Shown one piece after another: positions 1 to 11,296 of a stretch of DNA of 64,000 nt. The notes beneath the pieces were generated by a model. It did no database searches. It worked only from the letters and a program-made list of their open reading frames with translations, and was not told the origin of the DNA. A program made the translations under genes and the position numbers. The stretch covers positions 596,078 to 660,077 of the forward strand of contig JAZKJV010001873.1 of assembly GCA_037367405.1 (NCBI GenBank), in the 5' to 3' direction. Within the stretch, counting starts at the first letter, position 1. Every line of letters begins with the position of its first letter. The stretch comes from Ottelia alismoides. Its lineage: Eukaryota; Streptophyta; Magnoliopsida; Alismatales; Hydrocharitaceae.

Positions 1-475
1 ATATGACCAGTCGACTCATCTATAATCAACGTAAAAAGGAATGGACTAAAAGTTAAACCTTGATGCAGATCGATGCTGTTGTTAAAATAATCAAACTTCC
101 CAAATAGGATCCTTACACAAGATGAAGTACCATCGTACATATCTTCTATAAGATAAATGTATAGGACAAGTACTTGTCTCTTCTTCCAAACTCTCCACAA
201 TATCTCATGTGCGACTGAATCATAAACCTTCTCCAAATCTATAAAAATCATGTGGAGGTTCATTTTAACTCTATAAATCTCCATTGTTCTCTTGAGCAAG
301 TGGATAGCATCAATAGTTGAGCGACCTGACATGAATCCAAATTGATTTTCAGTTACTTTGGAAACTCGCCTCAACCTTTTTTCGATCACACGTTCTTAAA
401 TTTTCATAGTATGAATCATCAGTTTGATACCTTTGTAATTTGAATAATTAATTCATACAAGACATATGAAAACAA
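1..475 (-). mobile_element. RTE-type LINE reverse transcriptase fragment
   Basis: Read on the minus strand, this encodes the middle of a non-LTR reverse transcriptase. In order come a GIKLM-like block, NQFGFMSGRST, a palm segment with IFIDLEKVYD (the first catalytic Asp region), MYDGTSSCVR and a LHQGLTFSPFLF block. This order and wording match plant RTE-clade LINEs. The fragment is cut by the window edge before the YxDD box. One stop follows the KI-ERVIEKRLR stretch, so it is decayed. Confidence 0.75.
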
Positions 476-783
476 ATAATATAGTGACGAATCTTCGGTC
501 AGCAATCAGGTTATCAAAGATAAAAATGTTAATCCTTAAGCATCATCTGAATAATAGCATAATGTCGGAATGTCTTATTATAAGATAAAGTTCTCGGAAA
601 TTTGAATTTACAGCAACTTAAGCAAAAAATAGATTGAAGGATAAATATAATACAGCTTTCAACATGTGTACAATTAGGGTTAAACATGTAGAAAAGTAAA
701 GAGTTGTGCATTATATATATTCAAAATCGAACGGACACCTGCAGAACTAACAACAACAACCAATTATCTTTTTCTATCAAAAC
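476..783. other. Unassigned AT-rich spacer
   Basis: No gene or recognisable transposon domain. The last bases, AAAAC (779-783), are the left target duplication of the LTR element that follows. The sequence resumes at 3500 across that insertion. Confidence 0.5.
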
Positions 784-1099
784 TGTTATAAAATATGAAG
801 AATGCGGAAGCGAACATGGAAAAAGATAAAGAACAAGAAAGACAGCGGGATTTACGTGGAACCCTACTCCGTGAGGAGCGGGATGAAACCACGGTAGAAG
901 CCCTCTTAGGGGCGTGTTTTTCTATTCACTTTCTCAATGAGTACAGGAGGTCTGGGGCTCCTTATATAGCCTTCCCAGAGCCTCCAAGTCCCACCACTGG
1001 TCCATGTGGGACTAAACACTGGATGGGGGTAAATGGATCTTCTCCATGATCCATTTACCCTGCTACAACACAATAGGTGCACTACCAAATACTCCAACA
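784..1099 (-). repeat. 3' LTR of the 784-3499 element
   Basis: This is a 316-bp copy of 3184-3499. It contains a TATATA-like box near 965 (minus orientation), a U3 hairpin at 1029-1059, and the block GTGGAACCCTACTCCGTGAG shared with the LTRs at 50663 and 46501. Confidence 0.88.
1029..1059. promoter_or_regulatory. U3 hairpin in LTR
   Basis: GTAAATGGATC pairs perfectly with GATCCATTTAC across a short loop. The same structure occurs at 3429-3459. A version with a changed but still paired stem is at 50904-50935. Confidence 0.6.
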
Positions 1100-1646
1100 C
1101 TCCCCCTCAAGCTGGAGCATGCAATGCTCAGCTTGGACAAACAAACAGAAAGAAACTCAACTCACGCTACAGGACACTACGGACAATATCAACCCAACGC
1201 GCACATGCTGCAGTCGAGGACGTTGCTTCTCATGCCGTGCAGGTGAGGAGGATGAACGGGCTGGAGTGTGAGTCAACTGAAGACTCAGAATCTGACCATC
1301 GAGTCTGAAACTGCACCTGAAGTCTCCTCGTCGGAGAACTGGGTTTCTCCCATCTGGCTCAGAGAATGGTGCACTGCTCTGGTGTACCTATGATACCACA
1401 TGAAAACCCTTGCCAACATATGGCATAGGGAATGGTCCTCTGCTCTGGAGTCCCTATGGCTCACATGAAGACTCTGGCCGAACAACAACAAGAATGATGG
1501 GGACCTCGAACTGATGATGGCAACATATGCTCATCTGACAATGACCGCACACTCGTGCGTGTCTGAAACTGGAGACTCGGAAACAATGATCGTCGAGTCT
1601 GAAACCGACAAGGTTCAGAAAGTCGGTATGCGGTATTCGTTCGGTC

Positions 1647-2560
1647 AGGCGGTCTGGAGCAAGCGGATATGCGAAAGTATATGCGGAAGTATATGCGGAT
1701 TATGCGTTTTGTATTATTTTATTTTAAAAATAATTAAAATAATAACTTAAATTCAAATATTAGAGATTTGTGTTTCTAAAAAATAACAATAGACAAAATA
1801 CATGCATAGACTTTTTAGTATGGCATGATTTCAACCAAAGCATTTCGAAAAAATGCCTATTTAGATAAAAGAGTAATTCATAACAAAAATTCGAAGGAGA
1901 AATTAGTTGGCATACTTATTGTTAAAATGATTAATATAAGAACAATTAAATATTATGAGATAAAACGAAAATAAATGAAATTAGATTGTGTTCACTTATT
2001 AAATAATCGGATTCCCTTTTACCAAGTGTTAATGAGATTTTTTTGAGAAGAAACAAAATTTTGACTGCAGAATATCTGAACAATTGAGAAAAGTATTGAT
2101 GAAGAAAGCAAAGGACTCAAATATATTTTTCATGAAAGAAGATGTATTGGATTCTAAAACTAAAGTATATTGAATTCAAATTAAGCAAATGCAAAAACAG
2201 GAAATGGCATTTGAAGAAATTAAATAAAAACCCTTTCCATAAATAGTTGCCAGTTCTAATTAAATAAAAATAAAAAAATATTTTTTACAGCAGCTTTATA
2301 AAAGCATTTCTATAATCAATTTAATTTAATATTTAGCAACATTTATTTTGTATGGCTCTGAAGGCAGCAGCAACATCAACTAAAGTTGAAGCCTAAATGC
2401 AGAGGGTCTATCCAATAGGCGGCCGAGTATGCGGCCGCATATGCGGTTTACTCGGCCGCATACTCGCTAAAACCGCATATGTACCGCATATTGTATATGC
2501 GGTTCGGTTCAGTCACCGAATACGCATATGCGGCCGCATATGCGGCCGCCTGGACCGCCT
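1647..2560. mobile_element. Probable nested DNA transposon or MITE with AGGCGGTC ends
   Basis: The left end AGGCGGTC at 1647 is inverted at the right end (GACCGCCT, 2553-2560). Both ends carry GC-rich GCGGATATGCG / CGCATATGCGG palindromic arrays, around an AT-rich core of about 650 bp without a gene. The family resembles short hAT-like elements with subterminal repeats. I found no convincing target duplication, so the exact borders are inferred. Confidence 0.5.
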
Positions 2561-3154
2561 TTCTGAACACTGGAAACCGAACTGTGCATCTGAAACTGTA
2601 GAGTCTGAAATTCTGATCAGTCTGGATAATCTGCATCTAGCATCTGAATCTCTGATATCTGGAGAAGACCTGTGACTCTACACCATACTCCCCCTTTCTC
2701 CCATACTTGTCGGAAAAACATGGACGTCGACCAAGTTGGGAGAAGACAAAGAGATACATAATGGGGGAAAACAAAATAAGCCGTTGATTGATTTTTTTAC
2801 GGTTTTTGCAAACTACGTACGGCTTTTTCTTGTACGTGCCTTTTTTTTTCGGAATTTTTTTTTCGGAATTTTTTTTGACTAACAAAATATCCAACCTCTT
2901 TTTTTTGTAAAAAAAATTCTGGGCTGCCCCCTTTTTTTTGAATCAATATGCGTACGGCTTTTGAGGTGTACGCGCCTTTTTTTTAATCAGTTCTGGGTGC
3001 CGCCAACATGCGGCTAGGGTTTTGTGAGAAACCCTTGACAACATCTTTCGAAGATCGGGATTTTACGAAGCCAAAGAAAAAACTCTTGAACAGATCTCAC
3101 ATATGTTATAGAAAAAAAACGAATCTCGAAAATGAATAAGAACATGGAAAAAAT

Positions 3155-3183
3155 TTCCGAGAATCGAACCCGCTGTGATACCA
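3155..3183 (-). promoter_or_regulatory. Primer-binding site, initiator Met-tRNA type
   Basis: Just inside the 5' LTR on the minus strand is TGGTATCACAGCGGGTTCGA, complementary to the 3' end of plant initiator Met tRNA. There is one change within the usual TGGTATCAGAGC core. Similarity continues into the region complementary to the T arm. Confidence 0.75.
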
Positions 3184-3499
3184 TGTTATAAAATATGAAG
3201 AATGCGGAAGCGAACATGGAAAAAGATAAAGAACAAGAAAGACAGCGGGATTTACGTGGAACCCTACTCCGTGAGGAGCGGGATGAAACCACGGGAGAAG
3301 CCCTCTTAGGGGCGTGTTTTTCTATTCACTTTCTCAATGAGTACAGGAGGTCTGGGGCTCCTTATATAGCCTTCCCAGAGCCTTCAAGTCCCACCACTGG
3401 TCCATGTGGGACTAAACACTGGATGGGGGTAAATGGATCTTCTCCATGATCCATTTACCCTGCTACAACACAATAGGTGCACTACCAAATACTCCAACA
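3184..3499 (-). repeat. 5' LTR of the 784-3499 element
   Basis: A 316-bp copy of 784-1099 with only a few substitutions, ending at CA/TG 3499 followed by the AAAAC duplication. Confidence 0.88.
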
Positions 3500-4242
3500 A
3501 AAACCACTCCAATTTGTACCAAGAAAGGCCCAAAAATCCAACGCACTCCCGACCACCATCCTGGTCACGCAGGCTATTTGCCAAATCTCCTTCTACTCTT
3601 CACAAAATGAACAAGTGATCAACATCTTCCATATTAGCTGAACATCGTATGCAAGAAGCATCAGTACCATGAAAAACCATTGCTCATCATGCTCCAGTCA
3701 TCACTCTCACATGTCTCAAAGCCAAAATCCTCTAGCTCATCGACAGCCATCATACTAGGTGCAGTGATCACAACCAATGAATGGACACTCATCGACAGCT
3801 AAGGATTCCAATGTAGGAACTCTTTATCTCTCGTCCAAAAGATCAGATTGAAAAAGTAAGATCCAAGCACCACCATCCCACGCTGTTGTAGCTCGTGCAT
3901 TGGTTTAGGGATAGAACAAACAACCTAGTTTGATCACAAAGTTCCTCGCTATCATACCAATCATCCTGTCAGAGGCTAAAACCATAACCATCCCCAAGAC
4001 TGACCACATAGAAGGTGAGATCTTGGGGAGCATATATCCTTCCAAAACATTGAAGGGGATTTAATATTCCCAAGCCGAATAGTCAGACTCAAGGAGATCC
4101 CATATATTTTACATACCAAGAAACAAAGTAAATATGATTCATCTCCCAAGTACAACTTACCCAATTTGGTAGGTAGTTTTAACCATATATCCAGTCTGCA
4201 ATACTTTAAACAGTTGTATTTCGACACTCTTCTTGTTTTATG
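3500..4242 (-). mobile_element. Degenerate LINE-like remnant
   Basis: Minus-strand translation gives broken pieces resembling the C-terminal region of L1-type ORF2 (for example a W..G...FLV.IGVVF stretch near 3500-3560), with many stops. It is flanked by the LTR element on the left and split by the copia on the right. Classification is tentative. Confidence 0.3.
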
Positions 4243-4389
4243 TGTAGAGTTATTTGTTATGTTATTTGTAATGTTTCCTATTTTCTATTTTCTTATGGAC
4301 TCTTGATGTAATTTACCCATAGGCTACTCCCCTATATAAGAGAGCCTAGGGCATATGGAATAAATAAGTCTCTCATTTTTTTCCCAACA
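4243..4389 (+). repeat. 5' LTR of copia
   Basis: 147 bp, TGTAGAG...CCCAACA, with a TATATAAGAGAG promoter-like box near 4333. It is nearly identical to 8616-8762. Confidence 0.9.
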
Positions 4390-4811
4390 TGGTACCAGAG
4401 CGACATGTGCAGAGAATGAGAGTAGCGCAAATGAAAATGCTAAGGTGGATGTGTGAACACACATAAAGATCGGATTTGGAATGATGCAATCAGAAAGAAA
4501 GTTGGTGTAGCTCCGATCGAGGATAAGATGCGAGAAAACCGCTTAAGATGGTTTGGACATTTGCAAAGAAGATCAGTTGATGAACCGGTTAGGAGAAGCA
4601 AGTGTTGGGATGTTGAGCCGGTTAAGAGAGGGCGAGGACGGCCCAAGAAGTGTTGGAAAGAGACCATACGAAGGGATCTTAATTTGTGGATATAAGCCCA
4701 TGATTGACCCAAGATAGATCTGAATGGAGGCGAAGAATCCATGTAGCCGACCCTACTTAATTGTGGGAAAAGACTTTGTTGTTGTTGTTGTCGTGATGGT
4801 ATCAGAGCGAC
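4390..4811 (+). mobile_element. 5'-truncated RTE LINE inserted in the copia primer-binding site
   Basis: The insert (4405-4795) encodes the C-terminal end of an RTE ORF: an MRVAQMKMLRWMC-like start, RIWNDAIRKKVGVAPI, RENRLRWFGHLQRR, then RGRGRPKKCWKE, and a tail homologous to WRSRIHVADPT. It ends in the (GTT)n tail typical of RTE LINEs (about 4778-4791). It is flanked by a 16-bp duplication, ATGGTACCAGAGCGAC (4389-4404) and ATGGTATCAGAGCGAC (4796-4811), one mismatch. Insertion therefore duplicated the primer-binding site itself. Confidence 0.88.
4797..4811 (+). promoter_or_regulatory. Primer-binding site (duplicated copy)
   Basis: TGGTATCAGAGCGAC matches the complement of the initiator Met-tRNA 3' end. 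It is the downstream copy of the site created by the LINE target duplication; the upstream copy at 4390-4404 carries a C in place of T. Confidence 0.8.
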
Positions 4812-5369
4812 GGTCCTAGACTGGAGTTCTCGAACCAAACCCTAACCCTAGCCCCCACCTCCAAGCCCTTTGCGTGTCGCCTAGGCTTCGGCCACGGCCT
4901 TCCCCGTGCGCCTAGGCTACCTCGGCCTCCCGCACACCGACTCGGTCTCCGCTTCCGTGCACCCCTCCAGCGCGTTCTAGTCCCGTGCCACCCAGGCCCT
5001 GCGCATTCCCCTCCTTCTGACGCCACGTGCTCCTCGGTGCCCCTCCGCCTTTTCGCGCGTACCTTGGTCTCTTGAGCGCTGTGACTCGGTCTTGCGTATC
5101 CCACCTAGTGCATCTCGACTTGGGTTCGGCCACGTCCTAAAGTTCGGTTAACCCTAGGGTATCTTTGTCAGCAAGGAGACCTTCACCCACATCTCCACGT
5201 TAATGGGTTTAGTTTCTTGAGTCTACACATGAAACTGAACCCGTGAATGTCAGTGTAGACAATCATATCTTCAGTCTACAACCCTAGTCTTCTATTATCA
5301 TCATATCAGAAAGCAAGGTAGATATCCCATCTACAGGCGCCTTCAGAGATCTTGCGCCTATTGTGAAGA

Positions 5370-6290
5370 TGGACGGGTCAAACTACGAATTGTAGGCAAT
5401 GCAGTTCATGAGAATAATGAAGTCGACTGGTAAGAAGCACATTCTTATTTAGGAAGAGCCTGCTGAGAAGACTGGGGTAAATGCCTCATGGGAGGCAGAT
5501 GATGCATATGCCAAGGTTTGGCTATCAGGAACTTTAGCAATTGAGATTGCCAATGATATTCTCCACCAGCCCACTGCAAATGCAATGTGGGATATTCTGG
5601 CTGCTACCTATTCACAGGCAAAGAATGACACAAAGATTCTGCAACTCCAGCATGACATCTTTACAATCAAGCAGAATGGATGGTCTCTACATTCATTATA
5701 CACGTCTTTACGTGGAATGTTTGAGAAGCTTTACAGCTTCATGCCTCTCACAACCACTCCTGGGCAACAGAAGACCTACCGGAATGCCACTATGGTTGAT
5801 GTATTTCTGGCAACCCTTGATCCAGAGTACGAGGTTGTACGTTCCCAGATCTTTAAGATTCCACTATTCCTACGATGAAGGAATCCTTTCACAGGCTGAG
5901 TCGTATTAGTGCCCCTTCATCTACTGCAAATCAGACCGCCTCAGCTATGGCAGCGAATCGAGGTCGTGGGGGTCATCATATGTTTCGTGGTCGTGGACCT
6001 CGAGGCAGAGGAGGTCGTGTTCGGCCATCATGCACTTTTTGCCACCGTTCTGGACATACTGAGGACACATGCTATTCCAAACATGGATTTCCTGCTTCTA
6101 CACGAGTAGCTGAACAAATTGAACCTCCACCTGCTTCTTCTTTGGATCAGCGCTTTGATGATCTTGTAGCTCGTCTGAAGGGCATTATTCCTCCATCCGG
6201 ACCAGTTGCATCAGTGTTTGCCTCTGAGAGTCATTCTGACGTTGCTGCTTCTGCATCCACCAGTACTTCAGGTAGCAGCATTCACTAGCA
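5370..6290 (+). pseudogene. gag: copia gag (capsid and zinc knuckle), frame-disrupted
   Basis: The region opens MDGSNYE and continues with a UBN2-type capsid segment (AMWDILAATYSQAKNDTKIL, then LATLDPEYEVVRSQI). This is the nucleocapsid precursor that would package element RNA in virus-like particles. A frame change near 5875 precedes an Arg/Gly-rich stretch and the zinc knuckle CTFCHRSGHTEDTC (CX2CX4HX4C, about 6032-6073). In-frame stops, including one near 5394, and the frame change make it a pseudogene. Confidence 0.85.
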
Positions 6291-7105
6291 GTAGTGGATC
6301 TGATACTTTAGAGTGGATTATGGACTCCGGCGCCACACATCATATGTGTGGTGATCGAGGTCTACTTATAGCCTACCGACAGGTTCCTTCAGACCGTACT
6401 GTGGTTATCACTGATGGGACGTACTCCCCAATTACTGCTCGGGGGGAGATTAGTCTGACACCTTCTATGCACCTCAAGAATGTGTTACATGCACCTGATT
6501 TTTCTATGAATTTGTTGTCCATTAGCCAACTTACAAAGGATTTACAATGTCGAGCAATTTTTGATCCATCTTCTCTCACTTTTCAGGACATCCTCACGGG
6601 CAACGTGATTGGGTGTGGCTATGAGCAGGGTGGTCTATATCGTCTCAGTCGGACTCCTTATGCCGGAATCTCCTCTCTTCCTGCTGGACTTGTTTCTCCA
6701 TTCGTGTGGCACTTGCATTTTGATCATTTACCACTTCAAAAATTGTGTCGAATTTTACCTCAGGTTTCACCTCACGCGTCCATCCAATGTGAGGCTTGTC
6801 AGTTGAGAAAGCATCATCGGTCTACCTTTCCCAGTCGTCAGAGTCGGAGTAATAACTCCAAGTTTGAGTTGTTGCGCGTTGATATCTGGGGGCCTAGTCG
6901 TGTTCCTGATCATCAGGGACACATGTTTTATATGGTCATTGTGGATAATTTTTCTCGTGTTTCTTGGGTTTTTTTGTTAAAGAATAAATCTGAAGCTGGG
7001 AATGTTGTCATAAATTTCATAAATGAAATTCGTAATGTTTTTTCTGCGTCTGTAAATATTGTGAGAAGCGATAATGCCATAGAATTTGTACTCATTCTCT
7101 CTTAA
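6290..7105 (+). pseudogene. pol: copia protease and integrase N-terminal part, truncated
   Basis: The protease active-site motif WIMDSGATHHMCG lies at about 6314-6352. It is followed by the GAG-pre-integrase domain with its His/Cys pairs (HLHFDH and CEACQLRKHH) and the integrase core: LLRVDIWGPS with the first Asp, and VRSDNAIEF with the second. The sequence then stops at 7105. The third catalytic residue and the integrase C-terminal region are missing, so about 1 kb of pol has been deleted before RT. Confidence 0.88.
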
Positions 7106-7132
7106 ATTACTTTTTAACACAATTTTATACTC

Positions 7133-8608
7133 ATGCTTTTCAGTCGAGAGGTACCTGGAGGCTGGAGCCTTGTCCATGCACCTACCGATGTTTCTACAGT
7201 GAGCTGCAAGTGGGTCTTTACAGTTAAGCAGAATGCAGATGGCAGCATTGACAAATACAAGGCACTCCTGGTTGCTCGTGGATTTACACAAACTTATGGG
7301 GTGGATTATCTTGATACACTCTCGCTGGTTGCTTGTCATTCCACCCTACGGATCCTTCTTTCTGTTGTGGTTACTCGTGATTGGTCACTATTCCAATTAG
7401 ATGTTAAGAATGCATTTTTATATGGTGACTTGCAGGAGGAAGTCTACATGCAACAACCACCTGGTTTTGCTGTTGAGGGGGAGTGTTCTAAGGTGTGTAG
7501 ACTTCATAAGGCCATCTATGGCCTTAAGCAGAGACCCAGAGCTTGGTTCTAGAAGCTCTCATACTTGTTTGAAAAACAGGGGTACAGACGTTCCAATGCA
7601 GATCATTCCCTGTTTATACAGAAAACATCCAGAGGTATTATTGCAATTATGATTTATATAGATGATATCTTAATTACAGGTGATGATGGACAAGGAATTC
7701 AGAGGGCAAAAGAAATGTTGGGTCGTGAATTTGTCACCAAGGATCTTGGAGTCCCTAGATATTTTCTGGGACTGGAGTTCGCCAGAAATCCTCATGGACT
7801 GGTAATGACCCAAAGGAAATATGTCACTGACCAGTTGAGTGGAACAGGAATGCTTGGATGCCAACCGGCCACTACACCTATGGATCCGAGCATGAAATTA
7901 TATGATGATGACACTGATGAGGTGGATAGGAGAAGATACAGAGAACTGGTCGGAAAACTTCTTTATGTTACTATTACCAGACCCGATATCTCTTTTGTTG
8001 TTAGTCGGGGGAGCCAGTTCATGGAGCAACCACGTCAGGTACATATGGATGCTATACATATGATACTCAGGTATCTTAAATCATCTCCAGATGCAGGTCT
8101 ATTGTTCAAGAAAGACAAGGAGATTGCTATCTCAGCGTGTGCAGATGCAGACTACGCAGGATGTCCCAAGGATAGGAAGTCCACCACTGGATTTGTTGTA
8201 TATGTTGAAAACTCTCTTGTCTCATGGAGAAGCAAGAAGCAAGCTGTTGTAGCCAAATCTAGTGCTGAGTCCGAATATAGGGCTATGGCCCACGTCAGTA
8301 CAGAAATGATATGGGTGAAAGTTGTTCTTACAGATCTATATATAGAAGTCCCACTTCCTATGGCTCTGGAGTGTGACAATCAAGTTGTTATATTTATTGC
8401 CAATAATCCAGCATTTCATGAAAGAACCAAGCACATTGAGGTTGACTGTCACTATATACGAGATATGATTCAGAAAGGTTTTATTTCTACATCTCATGTT
8501 AGCTCAGGGGACCAAACTGCAAATATCTTTACCAAGGCATTACTTAGAAGGCCATTCCAGAAGTGCTCGTCCAAGATGAGCATGATCGACATCTATGCTC
8601 CATCTTGA
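7133..8608 (+). pseudogene. pol: copia reverse transcriptase and RNase H
   Basis: RT begins within the VSCKWVFTVKQNADGSIDKY block. It contains FQLDVKNAFLYGDL with the first Asp, KAIYGLKQRPRAW, and the catalytic YIDDILITG at about 7652-7678. TAG at 7550-7552 interrupts it between the two. RNase H follows: ADADYAGCPKDRKSTTG, KKQAVVAKSSAESEYRAMA, CDNQVVIFIANNPAFHERTK, ending [11 protein letters not shown] just before the polypurine tract. Domain order RT after integrase identifies Ty1/copia. Confidence 0.92.
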
Positions 8609-8615
8609 GGGGGAG

Positions 8616-8762
8616 TGTAGAGATATTTGTGATGTTATTTGTATTGTTTCCTATTTTCTATTTTCTTATGGACTCTTGATGTAATTTACCCATAGGCTAC
8701 TCCCCTATATAAGAGAGCCTAGGGCGTATGAAATAAATAAGTCTCTTATTTTTTTCCCAACA
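8616..8762 (+). repeat. 3' LTR of copia
   Basis: 147 bp, preceded by GAGGGGGAG (8607-8615) and followed by TSD TTATG. The few differences from the 5' LTR by eye suggest moderate age. Confidence 0.9.
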
Positions 8763-8767
8763 TTATG

Positions 8768-9790
8768 ATTTGCTTCCAATTAGTTAGGATCATTCTTATG
8801 ATGCTTTTCGGGGCATACATAACGTCTGAAAAACAACTCAGCTCAGACCATAATCTGTACACAAATAGTAAGCTTAAAGGAAATTCATGGGCATAGAAAA
8901 CATCGAAAAGTTGGACTCTAGAAGAGAACTTCATACTGTCATAAGAGGTAATATGTGAGTCAGCACTATTAGCTAATCACACTAGCTTCATGTGTGAGGG
9001 AGGTTGCTTGGAGGTAAAAAAAAACAACCTTCTCCAAACAAATGAGTAGAGGCTCCAGAATCCATGATCCATGTTCGTGCAGGTGGAGAAAAAAATTAAC
9101 TATAGTACCTAAGGTAGCAGTCAAACTAGTTGTAGGTGCATAGTCCGACTTAGCAACACAGAAGCTTCGTTGTAACTGCATGACTCAGGAGTAGTTTGTG
9201 GATGACAGTTGGACATTTTTCCCCCCATCGGTTGTCATCTATGTGGTAGCCGGAAAACCGTTTGATATAGAAGCTTGGTTGGCCATAAATGGTCTAGCCA
9301 AACATCGTCTAACACTTGTTAGACGGATGGTTAATACTGTGACATGTCTACATATTGAGGATAAGTCTGTCATCGACTAGGTCCAGGGTCATGTCCTCAA
9401 CCACCATCAAATCAAACGACCATCGCGACCAAATAATGAAAGAGAAGTAGTAGTGTCTGCAGTATGAACTTGACCAAAGTGGCCAAGAGAGGAATCAAGC
9501 TGCAGCATTCGTCCAAATATCACCCAAAGCGATAAACAAGTGTCGGAGGTACAGAACTGATCCTTCAATATCTAGCAACAAGGACTCAATCATGTATAAA
9601 ACATGGGCCTGCTTCAGATCACTCTATAATTTGCTTAGCACAATATGTTGACTGAAAAAGGGCAAGCTCCGCATAAAGCCATGTGATCTATAGATAATAC
9701 TGGATGAGGGAGATGACCAATTAGTTGTTCGGACTGCACTATTTGGTGGGTTTATCAAGTAGAATAACTCTGATCGACTATCAACCTACT
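8768..9790 (-). mobile_element. Decayed copia gag-protease remnant
   Basis: On the minus strand near 9045-9090 the active-site segment WIMDSGASTHLFGEG can be read. Upstream on that strand, a broken zinc-knuckle-like stretch (TIYGQPSF) and gag-like pieces extend to about 9790. Frameshifts and stops are frequent, so this is an old fragment of a copia family different from 4243-8762. I saw no clear RT or LTR. The first 180 bases (8768-8950) hold nothing I recognise. Confidence 0.55.
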
Positions 9791-9805
9791 AAAGAAAATT
9801 TTATA

Positions 9806-10047
9806 GGGATTTTTACCTGGCAGACACTATAAACTTTGTCAATTACCTCCACAACCTTTGAAACAACCTAATTCCCCCCTCGACCCCGTAAACCTGCCAA
9901 CTCTTACTCTATGAACCCTCTGGTTAATCTGTTTGAAGCCTGTGAGGGTTCTTGGGGTAATTTACAGGGTCGATGGAGTAATTACGTTGTGCAAAAGGTC
10001 GTAGAAGTAATTTAAAAAATTAATAGGGTCTACCGAGTAAAAATCCT
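9806..10047. mobile_element. Mutator-type MITE, copy 1
   Basis: 242 bp beginning GGGATTTTTACC and ending in its inverted repeat (GAGTAAAAATCCT), flanked by a perfect 9-bp duplication AATTTTATA (9797-9805 and 10048-10056). A 9-bp duplication is the Mutator signature. It is the same family as 15152-15393 in opposite orientation. No coding potential. Confidence 0.85.
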
Positions 10048-10056
10048 AATTTTATA

Positions 10057-10752
10057 ACTATTACTTTTTCCAGTTTTCATACTTTTATTTAATGCAAAAT
10101 AAAAGTTGGATGTGTACAATTCAATGATAATTCAATGATAATTCAGTTACTACTTTTATCTTGTTAACAAATGGCCATACATGTATATATATATATATGA
10201 TTATAAATATTAGACATAAATATTGTTGAAATGACCTCCCAACTAGACCGACTATATCAATTCGATTAAGCTATTCGGTGGGGTGATCGAAGAGAATAGT
10301 TATATCCAACTAGTTTAATGTCTAATTAAAAACATTTTATTGTTATAATTTTCCGATTGTCATATTTTTCTTTAATAACGTAAAAGCTTGTTGTATACAG
10401 TTTTATTGTAATTAAAATGGTACTTTTATCTTGTTAACTAATGACGATACGTGTATAAATATATAAGATTATACATATTAGATAAGTTTTTTTGTATTTA
10501 AAATAAATGAAAATACCTAATCGAAAATTTTCGATTAGTCACGCGAATATGGTTATGATTTATTCAATAACCCCTTCGACCGAATATTGAATACTGCATT
10601 TTCAAAGGTAGATGTAATCTTTATATTTTAAATAAAAAATACCTGAGGGAATATTTCTGATTACTCATATGAATATCATTTATTCTTTTATTCATTGACC
10701 CTTCTGACTAAATACCAAATAGAAACTTTGGCAACACCCCCAGAGAAATGGA
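10057..10752. other. AT-rich region with two diverged repeats
   Basis: No gene. A stretch around 10085-10215 (TACTTTTATCTTGTTAAC followed by a TA-rich run) recurs in diverged form around 10350-10485. This may be an old tandem duplication. No transposon domain recognised. Confidence 0.4.
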
Positions 10753-11296
10753 TATAATATGCATGTAGATGTCAGCATGATGAGATATGATGGTGCGTTG
10801 AGAATACATCTAAGATGACTCCTCCCATGTCTCCTTTGTTGTCTCCTTACAAGGAGACTGGTAGTGATAATATGATCGACCCTATTACTCAACCATCATG
10901 ACCTAATAATTACCCTGCAACTAGGATTCATAATCATGATCCTCTACCTTCAGTGGTACCCCTCTTGGGACATAAATCTTCCCTAACCACCAATGAACAC
11001 CTTAAAAACCAGAGACCATAGTACATAATATGCATGTAGATGTCAGCATGATGAGATATGATGGTGTGTTGAGAATACATCTAAGATGACTCCTCCCATG
11101 TCTCCTTTGTTGTCTCCTTACAAGGAGACTGGTAGTGATAATATGATCGACCCTGTTACTCAACCATCATGACCTAATAATTACCCTGCAACTAGGATTC
11201 ATAATCATGATCCTCTACCTTCAGTGGTACCCCTCTTGGGACATAAATCTTCCCTAACCACCAATGAACACCTTAAAAACCAGAGACCATAGTACA
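10753..11296. repeat. Direct tandem duplication, 2 x 272 bp
   Basis: 10753-11024 and 11025-11296 are nearly identical; I see only a few substitutions, such as GCG/GTG and CTATT/CTGTT. Each unit starts ATAATATGCATG and ends near ACCATAGTAC. No protein is apparent. The low divergence indicates a recent event. Confidence 0.85.

Larger units (their letters stand above)
784..3499 (-). mobile_element. Non-autonomous LTR retrotransposon (LARD/TRIM-like), complete with TSD
   Basis: Two 316-bp LTRs (784-1099 and 3184-3499) in direct orientation begin TG and end CA on either strand. They flank about 2.1 kb with no gag or pol. A 5-bp target duplication AAAAC sits at 779-783 and 3500-3504. On the minus strand the 5' LTR is followed by a Met-tRNA-type primer-binding site, and the 3' LTR is preceded by a purine-rich GAGGGGGAGT tract. 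The LTRs differ at very few bases by eye, suggesting a recent insertion. It must have been mobilised by a related copia element. Confidence 0.88.
4243..8762 (+). mobile_element. Full-length but defective Ty1/copia retrotransposon with nested LINE fragment
   Basis: Two 147-bp LTRs (4243-4389 and 8616-8762) start TGTAGAG and end CCCAACA. A 5-bp target duplication TTATG is at 4238-4242 and 8763-8767. A Met-tRNA primer-binding site follows the 5' LTR, and GAGGGGGAG immediately precedes the 3' LTR. Gag, protease, integrase, RT and RNase H occur in copia order. The element is defective: gag and protease lie in different frames, the integrase C-terminal part is deleted near 7105, and TAG interrupts RT at 7550. 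A truncated RTE LINE sits in the primer-binding site. Confidence 0.93.
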
